Source of the DNA: Gammaproteobacteria bacterium | GTDB taxonomy: Bacteria > Pseudomonadota > Gammaproteobacteria > Pseudomonadales > Azotimanducaceae | Assembly: GCA_026705345.1 (NCBI GenBank) | Contig: JAPPAV010000022.1 | Coordinates: 1-44,300, forward strand | Direction of reading: 5' to 3' | Length of the DNA stretch: 44,300 nt | Shown: positions 17,478-26,821 of the stretch, piece after piece | How the letters are laid out: each line of letters begins with the position of its first letter | How positions within the stretch are numbered: the stretch's first letter is position 1 | Notes under the pieces: model-generated | Told to the model about the DNA's origin: nothing | The model's input: only the letters and a program-made list of their open reading frames with translations | Database searches by the model: none | Made by a program: the position numbers and the translations under genes

Positions 17478-17507
17478 ATTCTAGGGGTTTGGCCCACGAC
17501 GGCGCAA
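17478..17507 (-). promoter_or_regulatory. Possible sigma70-type promoter of the ferredoxin oxidoreductase operon
   Basis: On the minus strand, TAGAAT (17483-17478) resembles a -10 box at five of six positions. TTGCGC (17507-17502) lies 18 bp upstream as a poor -35. It would give a leader of about 110 nt before ATG 17360. This is a weak pattern match only. Confidence 0.3.
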
Positions 17508-17523
17508 CCGGATCGACGCGCTC

Positions 17524-20500
17524 TCACTCCACTCGCCGCCAGCGGACGGCGTCGGCGATCACGACCTGTCCGTTGGTGACATTGGAGACCTCCAGGCGGG
17601 CTGGTCCACCCGGGAGGTCGAACTCGCCAAGCTTGTTCCAGCCCGTTTCGCCATGGGCGGCGTCGAAATCGAGGGTCCACTCCCTCAGGGGCGCTGGGGA
17701 AGTCCCCGGAACAGCGTCGGCGTTATCGAATGCGATCAGTTTCATCCGCATGGAACCTAGCTGCCCATACATCACCAGTTCCCGATCGCCTGCCCACCGC
17801 TCGGGGATGCGCCGCTCCGGCAGGTAGTAGTCCAAGCGCCAGGGGCCGTCATCGAGTTCCGCCGTGAAGAAAACTCGATCGTGCGTGCCACCGGGAAAAG
17901 CCATAGCAACCGTGCGGCGGTACGTGCCCCAGGCGGACCCGACGTCATGCCGAATCCAAGCCCCCGCCTCGCTTGCCCGAACGGGGAGCCCGTGGTCGAG
18001 AGTCTCCGTCCAACCCCGGTAACGGTCGACAAGGCTCCAACGAGCCGCACGCTTGGCCGCACTCTCCCAGGAAAATCCCGCATCGAGATCGTCAACGACG
18101 ATCCCATCGACCGGGGGCGGCGTCCACGTACTGGGCCTTGTTCCAACGAAGCCATCTTCGTCCGGCAACGATCGCGGGGAGGAGCCCACGAGGTCGAGAC
18201 GGATCTCGTGGCGGTTCAAGGACAGGTACGGGTGCAGCCAGAGTTGATCGGGAGGTGTGTCGTAGACCCTGCCGATCTCTATCGACGACTGTCCCGGCAC
18301 TCGTATCGGATCCCCCTCGCCTCTTCCATAGCCGTACTCGGCGAGTTGCAGCCATCCGGCGACCGGCTCGCCGTTGTAGACGTGTACGGCGACGTGATAC
18401 CGCGGTCGACCGGCATCGTCGTCCGAAAGGGGGACGACGGTGGCTGGCGATGCCAGGAAACCCGGCAGGCCGGGTTCGTGCAGAGCCTCGTCGACAACAT
18501 CGGACAGGCCGGCCACAGCCTCATCCGCGACAACCAGGAAATCGTCCATCGCGAACGGCCGGCCTTCGTAGCGGCGCCGCAGTTCGCCCAGCACCTCACC
18601 CGTTTTCTGGACCCCCGCGACCCCGAGCACGACGTCCTCCAACGCATTGCCCTTCAGGGATAGCAGGCTGAACGCGAGGTGCGGGTCATTGCCGCCGTCG
18701 ATTCGGGCAACCGAAGTTCGCGCGGCTTGCCCCCACATGTCGCCGCGCCACCAGGACGTTCTACCCAACATGCTTCCGAAGTGGCCGGTGGCAAGACCTG
18801 CGACCATGTCCCACACCGAGGTGCCAAAAACCGCGTCCGCATCATAAGAATGCGCCGAAAACCAAACGGAGCCTTCGGAACCCCACGGATTCAGCACACG
18901 GTATGCCAGATCACGGGTGACGGCATCGAGTGCTACCGCCCCCGTGTCCACCGGGCTCGTCGACGCAATCAGGTTGCCCGCCAAGCCTTGATACGAATTG
19001 CCGCTGTTCCAGGCGTTGAGGAAGTAGATGTGCAGCACGGAGACGAGATACCCCTGTCGGCGATCGGCTGGAACCTCGCCACCGTAGTGGCCGGTCCGGA
19101 TCGTGGGCAGACCCTCCTCCCGCAGCAACAGGACCCCGGGCGTACGCACCGCGTCCATTCGCCAGCCGCCCCGATAGGTACGCAGCGATGTAGGTACCTC
19201 GACCAGGCTCAGGACGCGTTCTGGGTACGCGAGATCCGCACCTTCAAGCTTCGCAAAGATGTTAGTCAGTTGCTTTGTGATCTCATCACCGGCCTCGGCG
19301 AAGTGCTCGAGATTCGGCATGTGCTTGGGGGTCACCAGCAGTTCGAGTTCGATCCCTAGGACGTTCACCATTCTCCGCTCGAAGTCCGAGGCGAATAGCG
19401 CCGCTTCCTGGATGGGCGAGTCGGTCCGGAGCCGGTGGATCCTCGCCGCATCCTCCCCATGCGGTTGACGACCCGGTCCGGCAACCATCCACCCAGCGGG
19501 AACTTCGACTAGGAGGTCGAGATGGAAGAAATCCGGTGGCCGCCTCGACGGATCCTCCCGATCGACGTTGCTGCCTGACGCCGGCAGCCAGTGCACCGCT
19601 GGCGTCAGCGCGGCGTAGTTGCGGTGGAACACGGATGCCGCCGTTCCCAGGTACTTCAGCAGGTTCGTGCCGGGTCGTCGCCGCCAGTCCACGGCACTGT
19701 CCAAATAGCCGAAGTCCGGGTCGGGAACGCCCTGGGCCTGCATGGACAGGACGAAAGTCGGTCCAACGTCTTTCAGCCGATCGCCCTCGACGGTCAGCAA
19801 ACCCGACTCGTGGACGAAGGGAATCGCCTCCCCACCGTGGCGCAGGTCCGTCAACCGCAAACCGGGATTGAAGCTGAACACCCACGACGGGATTTCCGCA
19901 TCGTTCGCGCGCAAGTGCAGGTCGATGTCGAGGTTGAGCCGGTCTCCCGGATCGATCTTTGCGGTACCCGTAATCCGCTCGATGTCCGGCCACCTAGTCG
20001 TCTCCGTTGTCGCCCCGCGATGGACTGCGAGCCACCCGGCTCGCTTTTCGACCGTCCCAACGCCTCGCAAGGCAACCGCGGAAAGGCCGGCAACTGCGAC
20101 CAGCACGACGACCGTGCCGAGAACCGACAGTCGGAAACGGGAACCACCTGCTGGCCGTGGGTGTAGCGCCGCGGCCAAGAGACAAATGCCGACGCCGCCA
20201 ACCAGCACGACGCTACGCTGCAGAACATGGTCCAAGTCCGCAAACTGCGTGGTGATGTCCGATGCCCAACCGCCGCTATTGGCTACCACCGAAACTGCAG
20301 GCAGCAGATACGCGGGAACCGTCGTCATTGCCCAGAACTGCAACGCCAAGAGCAGCGCGGCCGCGAGGACTACCGCGAGCCGATTGCGAAGCACGGACGA
20401 CAGCAGCAACACCGTCGCAGACCAGACGAAGATCGCCACGAGAACGTCGAGCAAGACGAACGATGCCAGCGACACAGGCTCGATTGGATCGCCCATCCAG

Positions 20501-20925
20501 AAGTCCGCCGCACGGGCTGCGGTGCCCAAGACCTGCAGCAAGGCGACGGTGCCCAGCACAGGCAACGCCACCGCGGCGGCCACTCCGAGCGCCCGGCCGG
20601 CGATCATGGCCAAGTTGGAGACGGGTCGTGTGTCGAGGGCTTCCGCGATGCGTGCCCGCACGTCGCCGTTGCGCAGATCGAACGCCATGAACACCACGCC
20701 AACGAGAAGCAGCCACAGCAGGTAGCCGCCCAGTTCCGCGATCAGAAATCGTGGCCCGAACCGTCCTGCATTGGCACTGCCAAGCACGCCGTGCGCATAG
20801 GCGAAGAAGACGCCGACCGCGATCGTGGTTCCCCCGGCGAGTACACCGAATACCCAGGTCCGAATGGACCGTCGGGCGGATCGCATCTGCGCCGAGGCGA
20901 CAGCGAGCGTCTGGTCGAAACTCAA
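17524..20925 (-). CDS. ABC-2-type permease fused to degenerate M1-aminopeptidase-like region
   Basis: A 1133-residue membrane protein. Residues 1 to about 290 contain some six to eight hydrophobic helices arranged like an ABC-2 permease (start MSFDQTLAVASAQMRSARRS). The rest is a large, presumably extracytoplasmic part. It includes a stretch laid out like the catalytic region of M1 peptidases (VEVPTSLRTYRGGW, PGVLLLREEGLP), but no HExxH zinc motif occurs anywhere in the protein; the expected place reads VSVLHIYFLNAW. The C-terminal 200 residues look beta-rich. Related permease-peptidase fusions usually sit beside an ABC ATPase gene; none is present here. The start codon at 20925 faces mfd divergently across 101 bp. 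The function is unknown; a membrane sensor or export component without peptidase activity is inference. Confidence 0.65.
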   Translation of the reverse strand: MSFDQTLAVASAQMRSARRSIRTWVFGVLAGGTTIAVGVFFAYAHGVLGSANAGRFGPRFLIAELGGYLLWLLLVGVVFMAFDLRNGDVRARIAEALDTRPVSNLAMIAGRALGVAAAVALPVLGTVALLQVLGTAARAADFWMGDPIEPVSLASFVLLDVLVAIFVWSATVLLLSSVLRNRLAVVLAAALLLALQFWAMTTVPAYLLPAVSVVANSGGWASDITTQFADLDHVLQRSVVLVGGVGICLLAAALHPRPAGGSRFRLSVLGTVVVLVAVAGLSAVALRGVGTVEKRAGWLAVHRGATTETTRWPDIERITGTAKIDPGDRLNLDIDLHLRANDAEIPSWVFSFNPGLRLTDLRHGGEAIPFVHESGLLTVEGDRLKDVGPTFVLSMQAQGVPDPDFGYLDSAVDWRRRPGTNLLKYLGTAASVFHRNYAALTPAVHWLPASGSNVDREDPSRRPPDFFHLDLLVEVPAGWMVAGPGRQPHGEDAARIHRLRTDSPIQEAALFASDFERRMVNVLGIELELLVTPKHMPNLEHFAEAGDEITKQLTNIFAKLEGADLAYPERVLSLVEVPTSLRTYRGGWRMDAVRTPGVLLLREEGLPTIRTGHYGGEVPADRRQGYLVSVLHIYFLNAWNSGNSYQGLAGNLIASTSPVDTGAVALDAVTRDLAYRVLNPWGSEGSVWFSAHSYDADAVFGTSVWDMVAGLATGHFGSMLGRTSWWRGDMWGQAARTSVARIDGGNDPHLAFSLLSLKGNALEDVVLGVAGVQKTGEVLGELRRRYEGRPFAMDDFLVVADEAVAGLSDVVDEALHEPGLPGFLASPATVVPLSDDDAGRPRYHVAVHVYNGEPVAGWLQLAEYGYGRGEGDPIRVPGQSSIEIGRVYDTPPDQLWLHPYLSLNRHEIRLDLVGSSPRSLPDEDGFVGTRPSTWTPPPVDGIVVDDLDAGFSWESAAKRAARWSLVDRYRGWTETLDHGLPVRASEAGAWIRHDVGSAWGTYRRTVAMAFPGGTHDRVFFTAELDDGPWRLDYYLPERRIPERWAGDRELVMYGQLGSMRMKLIAFDNADAVPGTSPAPLREWTLDFDAAHGETGWNKLGEFDLPGGPARLEVSNVTNGQVVIADAVRWRRVE

Positions 20926-21026
20926 GGCGATTCCCGGTTTTCGAGTCGGTACTGCCGTGGCGAGGGGATTCTACGCCTGCCTCGCCGGCGCGTCGTTGGC
21001 CGCGCAGTCGGTGATAACATAGCCAC

Positions 21027-24000
21027 ATGCGATCTTCGCCGGCGCCCGAGACCCCGGCGCCACACCTCATCCACAACTGGCAGGGACTCCACGGCAGTGG
21101 TGGTTCCTTGATGGCCGCTCGGCTCGCCGCCGGCACGGAGCACCTCGTCGTCTACGTGGCGACGGACACGGAGGCCGCGTTTCACGCATTGAGCGAAATA
21201 CGCTTCTTCGCGTCGGGCGCGGTGCCCGTTCTGACCTTCCCCGACTGGGAAACCCTCCCCTACGATCACTTTTCGGCTCATCAGGACATCGTGTCCGAAC
21301 GCCTGGAAACGCTCTACGAGTTGCCGGGCACGAAACGTGGCGTCCTGGTCGTGCCGGTCACCACCCTGCTGCAACGCCTCGCTCCGCCGAGTTTCGTGCA
21401 AAGCCAGTCGCTGGTCGTTGCCGTCGGCCAGACCTTCGACATCGCCACCGAGCGGCAACGCCTGGCGGGCGCCGGCTACCGGGCCGTCGACACGGTGTCC
21501 GAGCGGGGCGAGTTCGCAGTCCGGGGTTCATTGGTCGACATCTTCCCGATGGGCGGCACGAACCCAGTTCGCATCGATCTTTTCGACGACGAGATCGACA
21601 GCCTCCGGCTGTTCGATGCCGACTCCCAACGAACCGTCTCCGAGGCCGACGGTGTTCGCATTCTGCCGGCACGGGAAATGCCCATCGACGCGGCCGGCAT
21701 CGCCCGCTTTCGTGCCGCCTGGCACCGCACCTTCGATGCCGACGTCCGTCGCTGTCACGTCTACCAGGACGTCAGTTCGGGTTTGGCGCCCCAAGGGATC
21801 GAGTATTACCTGCCGTTGTTCCACGAAGACACGGCGACGCTCTTCGACTACCTGCCGGACGACACCGTATTCGTGCTGGACGCGGACGTCGACGCCGCCG
21901 CACGGCGTCACCTTGCCGAAGTCACCGCCCGGTACGAGTCCCAGCGCCATGACGTGGAGCGCCCGATTCTTCCCCCCGACGCGCTCTACCTGCGCGCCAG
22001 GGACCTCGACGCGGACATAAAACGCTACGGACGAGCCCGGATCGACCCGAGCGCCGTACGCCGTCGCCACCGCGTGGACTTCGCGGGAAGAGCCTTGCCG
22101 GAACTGGCCGCCAACCACCGTGCCCAGGATCCCGCCGCCCGGCTGCGTAGCTTTGTCGGCAACACCGAGGCTCCGATCCTGCTCACGGCCGAGACGCCAG
22201 GTCGCCGGGTCCACCTCGAGGAGTTTCTCGGCAGAGCGCGAATCGCGACTACCGAAGCCGGCGGATTCGCTTCGTTCGTCGGGAGCGATACGAGGCTAGG
22301 CATCGCCATCGCGCCCATCGAGCGCGGCTTCTGGCTACCCGATCTCGCCGTTGTCACCGAGACGGAGATCTTCGGCCACCGGACGGACAAGGCCGTTGCC
22401 GAGCGGTCCCGTCGGCGCGGAATCGACCCCGACCTCGTCATCAAGAACCTGATCGAACTCAATATCGGATCGCCGGTGGTGCACATCGACCACGGCGTCG
22501 GACGCTACCGGGGCCTCGAGACGCTCACCATCGACGAGCACCCGATGGAGTTCCTCACGCTCGAGTACGCCGAAGAGGCCAAGCTGTACGTTCCCGTTAC
22601 GGCGCTCCATCTCGTGTCGAGGTACGCCGGTGCCGACGAGGAGCACGCCCCCCTACACCGGCTCGGTTCGGACCAGTGGGCGAAGGCCAAGCGCAAGGCG
22701 GCCGAGAGAGCGCGCGACGCCGCTGCGGAATTGCTCGACATCTACGCCCGCCGCGAGGCGTCGATGAGTTTCGCGTTCGGCAAGCCGGACGACGACTACC
22801 GTCGCTTCGTGGAGCAGTTCGAGTTCGAACCGACGCCCGACCAGGATGCCGCCATCGACACGGTGATCGAGGACTTGACCGGTGCCAAGGCCACGGACCG
22901 ACTGATCTGCGGCGACGTCGGCTTCGGCAAGACCGAGGTAGCGATGCGGGCCGCCTACCTGGCGGTCGCCAGCGGCCGCCAGGTCGCGGTACTCGCCCCC
23001 ACGACCCTACTCGCCCAGCAACACTTCGAGACCTTCGGCGACCGCTTCGCCGACTGGCCGGTGGCCATCGAAGTCGTCTCGCGGCTGCGCGCGGACGGCG
23101 AGGTGAGCGCGGTCGCCGACCGGCTGGCCAACGGCAAGGTGGACATCGTGATCGGCACGCATCGGCTGCTCGGCAAGGCGTTCGCCTTCAAGAACCTCGG
23201 TCTCGTCGTCATCGACGAAGAACATCGCTTCGGCGTGCGACAGAAGGAACAGCTGAAGAACCTCCGCGCCGAAGTCGATGTTCTGGCACTGACCGCGACG
23301 CCTATTCCGCGCACCTTGAACCTGTCGCTGTCCGGCATCCGCGACCTGTCCATCATCGCGACCCCGCCGGCTCGCCGCCTGTCCATCAAGACTTTCGTCA
23401 TGCAAAAACGGCGCGCGGTGATCGCCGAGGCCATCGCACGCGAACTCGCCCGGGGCGGCCAGGTTTTCTTTGTGCACAACGAGGTGCGCACCATCGAACG
23501 TGCGGCAGACGAAGTCGCCGAGCTGGCCCCCCAGGCGCGCATCGGCATCGGCCACGGACAAATGGCGAAACGCAAGCTCGGCGACGTCATGGCGGACTTC
23601 TACCATCGCCGCATCAACGTATTGGTTTGCACGACCATCATCGAAAACGGCATCGACATCCCGAACGCCAACACCATGGTCATCGAACGGGCAGACAAGT
23701 TCGGGCTCGCCCAGCTGCACCAGTTGCGCGGACGCGTGGGCCGTTCTCACCGCCAGGCGTACGCCTACCTGATGACACCGCACCCGAAGGCCATGACGGC
23801 CGATGCCGCCAAGCGACTGGATGCCGTGCAGGCTGCCGGTGAACTGGGTATCGGATTCACCCTGGCCACCCACGACCTGGAAATCCGCGGTGCCGGGGAG
23901 CTTCTCGGCGACGAACAGTCCGGTCAGATTGCGAACATCGGCTTTTCGCTCTACATGGAAATGCTCGAACGGGCGGTCGCCGCAATCAAGGCCGGCAAGA

Positions 24001-24533
24001 CACCGAATCTCGACGCGCCGCTCCCCACGAGTCACGACGTCAGCCTACACGTTCCCGCGCTTATTCCCGACGACTACCTGCCCGACGTCCACGCTCGGCT
24101 CATCATGTACAAGCGCATCGCCAATGCGGCGGAGGAGCCGGAACTGGATGAACTCAAGATCGAGATGATCGATCGTTTCGGGATGCTGCCTGACCCGGTC
24201 CGGAACCTGTTCCGCACCACCAAGATCAAGCTCGACGCATCCCGGCTCGGGGTCGATCGGATCGACTTGGGGCCCGCGGGCGGACGAATCGAATTCGCCG
24301 CCGAGACGGTTGTCGACCCGATCACCATCGTGAGACTGGTGCAACGGGAGCCGGAGACGTACCGCTATCGCGACGGTGACGGCCGCGCCGGGAACCGCCT
24401 GCTCGTACGGCGCGCCATGGGGCATCCCGACACCCGGTTTCAATTCGTCGAGGCACTCGTTGAGGAACTCCGCGGCGACGCCGCAGCGGATCGCCGGGAA
24501 CCTCTCGAACTGGCGAGCCGGGCGAGCGGTTAA
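21027..24533 (+). CDS. mfd: Transcription-repair coupling factor
   Basis: A 1168-residue Mfd of normal length. It displaces RNA polymerase stalled at DNA lesions and recruits UvrA for excision repair. Domains in order: the UvrB-like N-terminal part (about 10-340), the RNA-polymerase-interacting CarD-like domain beginning at GSPVVHIDHGVGRYRGLETL (about 480), RecG-like translocase motifs with Walker A GDVGFGKTE (about 629), DEEH box VVIDEEHRFG (about 727) and the LTATPIPRTLNLSLSGIRDLS segment, then the helicase C-lobe (ENGIDIPNANTMVIERADKFGLAQLHQLRGRVGRS) and the autoinhibitory C-terminal domain. The ATG at 21027 follows an extended -10-like TGATAACAT. csiV begins 15 bp after the stop, the same order as in Pseudomonas. 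Confidence 0.98.
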   Translation: MRSSPAPETPAPHLIHNWQGLHGSGGSLMAARLAAGTEHLVVYVATDTEAAFHALSEIRFFASGAVPVLTFPDWETLPYDHFSAHQDIVSERLETLYELPGTKRGVLVVPVTTLLQRLAPPSFVQSQSLVVAVGQTFDIATERQRLAGAGYRAVDTVSERGEFAVRGSLVDIFPMGGTNPVRIDLFDDEIDSLRLFDADSQRTVSEADGVRILPAREMPIDAAGIARFRAAWHRTFDADVRRCHVYQDVSSGLAPQGIEYYLPLFHEDTATLFDYLPDDTVFVLDADVDAAARRHLAEVTARYESQRHDVERPILPPDALYLRARDLDADIKRYGRARIDPSAVRRRHRVDFAGRALPELAANHRAQDPAARLRSFVGNTEAPILLTAETPGRRVHLEEFLGRARIATTEAGGFASFVGSDTRLGIAIAPIERGFWLPDLAVVTETEIFGHRTDKAVAERSRRRGIDPDLVIKNLIELNIGSPVVHIDHGVGRYRGLETLTIDEHPMEFLTLEYAEEAKLYVPVTALHLVSRYAGADEEHAPLHRLGSDQWAKAKRKAAERARDAAAELLDIYARREASMSFAFGKPDDDYRRFVEQFEFEPTPDQDAAIDTVIEDLTGAKATDRLICGDVGFGKTEVAMRAAYLAVASGRQVAVLAPTTLLAQQHFETFGDRFADWPVAIEVVSRLRADGEVSAVADRLANGKVDIVIGTHRLLGKAFAFKNLGLVVIDEEHRFGVRQKEQLKNLRAEVDVLALTATPIPRTLNLSLSGIRDLSIIATPPARRLSIKTFVMQKRRAVIAEAIARELARGGQVFFVHNEVRTIERAADEVAELAPQARIGIGHGQMAKRKLGDVMADFYHRRINVLVCTTIIENGIDIPNANTMVIERADKFGLAQLHQLRGRVGRSHRQAYAYLMTPHPKAMTADAAKRLDAVQAAGELGIGFTLATHDLEIRGAGELLGDEQSGQIANIGFSLYMEMLERAVAAIKAGKTPNLDAPLPTSHDVSLHVPALIPDDYLPDVHARLIMYKRIANAAEEPELDELKIEMIDRFGMLPDPVRNLFRTTKIKLDASRLGVDRIDLGPAGGRIEFAAETVVDPITIVRLVQREPETYRYRDGDGRAGNRLLVRRAMGHPDTRFQFVEALVEELRGDAAADRREPLELASRASG

Positions 24534-24548
24534 GGTGCGCACGCCGGC

Positions 24549-25589
24549 GTGAATCGGCCAACGTTCCTGCTGCTCGTCGCCGCGGCGACATGGGGAACGC
24601 GACTCGGCGCGGTCGAAGCGGAGGATCTCTTCCGCGAGAACTGGTACCGCATCGAACTTATCATCTTCGAACAGAGTCCCGACGTGGCCGCGCAGGAGGG
24701 TTTCAGTGCGGACGGCATCGCCGCCCGCAGGCGTCTTCTCGACACCGTCCGCTACCCGAACCACGCATTCCCGCTGGCCGAACCGCCGGATGCCACACAA
24801 GCGGAGTATGGTTTCGGTCCACCGCCATCCGTAGATGGCGGTTTGCCGATCGTCATTTCGAACCTGCCGCCTCCGGCGTGGTTCACGGGACCCTGCGGGA
24901 CCGAGATCTGGAAGCCGCTGATCCAGCCGTGGATTCACCCGTTCGAGATGCCGCTTGCGTCCCCGCCTGATCCCTGCCTGCCACCGGACCCGTGGCGGAT
25001 AGAGCGCGACGGCATGGAACTGGGCATGTATCAGAGCGTGCCGGGACCGTTGCCAGAGGCGCCGCCGGATGCTGAGTCCGTCGACCTCGAGGACGAGGTT
25101 CAAGAAGCCGCCGATGCCCGACAGGAGGCCATGGACACCTTGGTTCCAGCCTTCGCCGAATACGAGGGCCAACTACTGCGCGGCAGCTACGTGTGGGACC
25201 GGTCGACACCGCTGTTCGCTGCCGAACGCGCAGCCCTTGCCCGACGCTACGAGATCGTCGCCGCAGGAAGCTGGCACCAGCCCCTACCGCGGCGCGAACA
25301 GCCGCAACCCCTCGTGGTTCAGATCGGGACCATGGACGACGCGCGCCGTTTTCCGCTGGAAGGTCTCGTCAGCGTTACGTTGGGCCGATTCGCCCATCTG
25401 CGCATCCTGCTGGAATACCGCCTCGCCGACGGTCGAATCGCCCTCATCTCCGAACAACGGCGAATGCGCAGCGACGAACCCCACTACCTGGATCATCCGG
25501 CAATCGGAATCCTCGCGCGGATAGACCCCGTGCCGCTGCCCGACGACCTAGACCGGCTGCTCGACGAGTTGGAGGAAATCGACCAGTAG
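24549..25589 (+). CDS. csiV: CsiV-family periplasmic protein
   Basis: A 346-residue exported protein of the gammaproteobacterial CsiV family, whose characterised Vibrio member binds peptidoglycan and assists the D-amino-acid/PASTA-independent wall enzyme LpoA pathway. A short signal peptide (FLLLVAAATWG) precedes the family-defining WYRIELIIFEQ near residue 35. The C-terminal half ends in the conserved ARRFPLEGLVSVTLGRFAHLRILLEYRL and ALISEQRRMRSDEPHYLDHPAIGILARI. The start is GTG at 24549, 15 bp after mfd. The last 42 bp overlap the 3' end of the convergent phosphorylase gene. Family assignment is good; the wall role is by analogy only. Confidence 0.85.
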   Translation: MNRPTFLLLVAAATWGTRLGAVEAEDLFRENWYRIELIIFEQSPDVAAQEGFSADGIAARRRLLDTVRYPNHAFPLAEPPDATQAEYGFGPPPSVDGGLPIVISNLPPPAWFTGPCGTEIWKPLIQPWIHPFEMPLASPPDPCLPPDPWRIERDGMELGMYQSVPGPLPEAPPDAESVDLEDEVQEAADARQEAMDTLVPAFAEYEGQLLRGSYVWDRSTPLFAAERAALARRYEIVAAGSWHQPLPRREQPQPLVVQIGTMDDARRFPLEGLVSVTLGRFAHLRILLEYRLADGRIALISEQRRMRSDEPHYLDHPAIGILARIDPVPLPDDLDRLLDELEEIDQ

Positions 25590-26282
25590 ACGCCGCATCG
25601 TAGGCTGCGCGTCGGCCACGACCTTCTGCATGTCCGCCAGTTCAAGCGAGACGAGACCCCGCCCCGCGGCTGGGTTCACCACTAGGCAAACGCCCGCGTA
25701 GGGCAAGCCGAGCTCCCGGGACAGCGCGGCTTCCGGCATCGCGGTCATCCCGACCACGGTGCAACCGTCCCGCTCCATCCGGTCGATCTCCGCGGCGGTT
25801 TCGAAGCGCGGTCCCTGGGTGCAGCCGTAGACTCCGCCGGCGAGGTCAAGGCCGATTCGGCCAGCAGACTTCGCAAGGGTCTGCCGGAGTCGGGCATCGA
25901 AGGGCTCCGAGAAATCCACGTGGAGGAAGTTGCCCGGGCCGGCGAAGGTGTGCTCGCGGCCCCAGGTGTAGTCCACGAGTTGATCGGGGAGCACGAAATC
26001 GCCGTCCCCAAGCGAACGCCCGATGCCCCCGACGGCGAACACGGCAACGATTGCGTCGACGCCCAACTCGTTCATCAGCCACAGGTTGGCGCGATAGTTG
26101 ATCCGATGCGGCAGTACCGTATGCCCTTCGCCATGGCGGTTCAGGAACACCGCGTTGGGCAGACCCGGGAATCGGCGGGGAAGGTCGGATGCGTGGCCGA
26201 ACGGCGTATCCGCCGAATCGGCGGCAAGCGTGGGTTCCTCGCCGAGCGCGGCGAGGCCGGTTCCCCCGATGATTCCGATCAT
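25548..26282 (-). CDS. S-methyl-5'-thioinosine phosphorylase (MTAP/PNP family)
   Basis: A 244-residue purine nucleoside phosphorylase-family enzyme resembling P. aeruginosa PA3004, which cleaves S-methyl-5'-thioinosine to hypoxanthine and methylthioribose-1-phosphate. The phosphate-binding loop IIGGTGLAAL is at the N-terminus. It is followed by RHGEGHTVLPHRINYRANLW, the AVGGIGRSL segment, GREHTFAGPGNF and the base-pocket region CTQGPRFETAAEI, then VGMTAMPEAALSRELGLPYA. The ATG at 26282 overlaps the hpt stop by 4 nt. Because Hpt recycles the product hypoxanthine, the gene order supports the inosine rather than adenosine substrate, but methylthioadenosine cannot be excluded. Its 3' end overlaps csiV by 42 bp. 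An open frame extending to 26945 is only an out-of-frame reading of hpt. Confidence 0.88.
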   Translation of the reverse strand: MIGIIGGTGLAALGEEPTLAADSADTPFGHASDLPRRFPGLPNAVFLNRHGEGHTVLPHRINYRANLWLMNELGVDAIVAVFAVGGIGRSLGDGDFVLPDQLVDYTWGREHTFAGPGNFLHVDFSEPFDARLRQTLAKSAGRIGLDLAGGVYGCTQGPRFETAAEIDRMERDGCTVVGMTAMPEAALSRELGLPYAGVCLVVNPAAGRGLVSLELADMQKVVADAQPTMRRLLVDFLQLVEQPV

Positions 26283-26821
26283 GGTGCCGTGCCGGGCCAG
26301 TCCGGGGGCAGCGCGTAGATGCCGGACAACTGTCGAAATGCGCCATCGCAGTCCATGCCGCGTCCCACCAGGAATTCGTTGGGGCCCTGCAAGGCCGCGT
26401 AGTCGACTTCGGCGACCGCTGCGGTGTCCTTGCGAACGAGAACAGCGCTCAATAGCTCCTCGGGTTCGGCCGCGTTCACCTCCCGCTGCGCCGCCGCCAG
26501 GGTCTCGCCCGCGTCGAGCACGTCGTCCACCAGCAGCACCGTTCGTCCCTTCAGCGAGCGCTCCAACCGGCGCACGAACCGGATATCCCCACCGGTGGTG
26601 TGCTCGTAGCGGGACAGGTGCAGGTAGTCCAGTTCGAGATCGAAGTGAAACCGCCGCAGCAGGTCGGCGGTGAATGGCAGTCCGCCGTTCATGAGGCAGA
26701 CGACCACCGGCCGCGCATCCCAGAGCTTGAGCGCCATCTCCACGGCGATGCGATCCACCGCGACGTCGACGGTCTCGGCATCGAACACGCAGCGCGCATC
26801 CCGGGGGAGCAATTCGCTCAC
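26279..26821 (-). CDS. hpt: Hypoxanthine-guanine phosphoribosyltransferase
   Basis: A 180-residue cytosolic purine salvage enzyme that joins hypoxanthine or guanine to PRPP, giving IMP or GMP. The PRPP-binding motif VLLVDDVLDAGET is at residues 95-107, the pyrophosphate loop region at LMNGGLPF (43-50) and the base-contacting C-terminal segment at PNEFLVGRGMDCDGAFRQLSGIY. It starts at GTG 26821, overlapping the mscS stop by 4 nt (GTGA), and its stop overlaps the phosphorylase start (ATGA). The chain mscS-hpt-phosphorylase is therefore translationally coupled. Confidence 0.92.
   Translation of the reverse strand: MSELLPRDARCVFDAETVDVAVDRIAVEMALKLWDARPVVVCLMNGGLPFTADLLRRFHFDLELDYLHLSRYEHTTGGDIRFVRRLERSLKGRTVLLVDDVLDAGETLAAAQREVNAAEPEELLSAVLVRKDTAAVAEVDYAALQGPNEFLVGRGMDCDGAFRQLSGIYALPPDWPGTAP

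Noticed and set aside
15519-17579. 686-residue plus-strand open frame
   Set aside because: It is a mirror of the FAD/Fe-S oxidoreductase gene with His/Val/Asp/Arg-biased composition and no motif.
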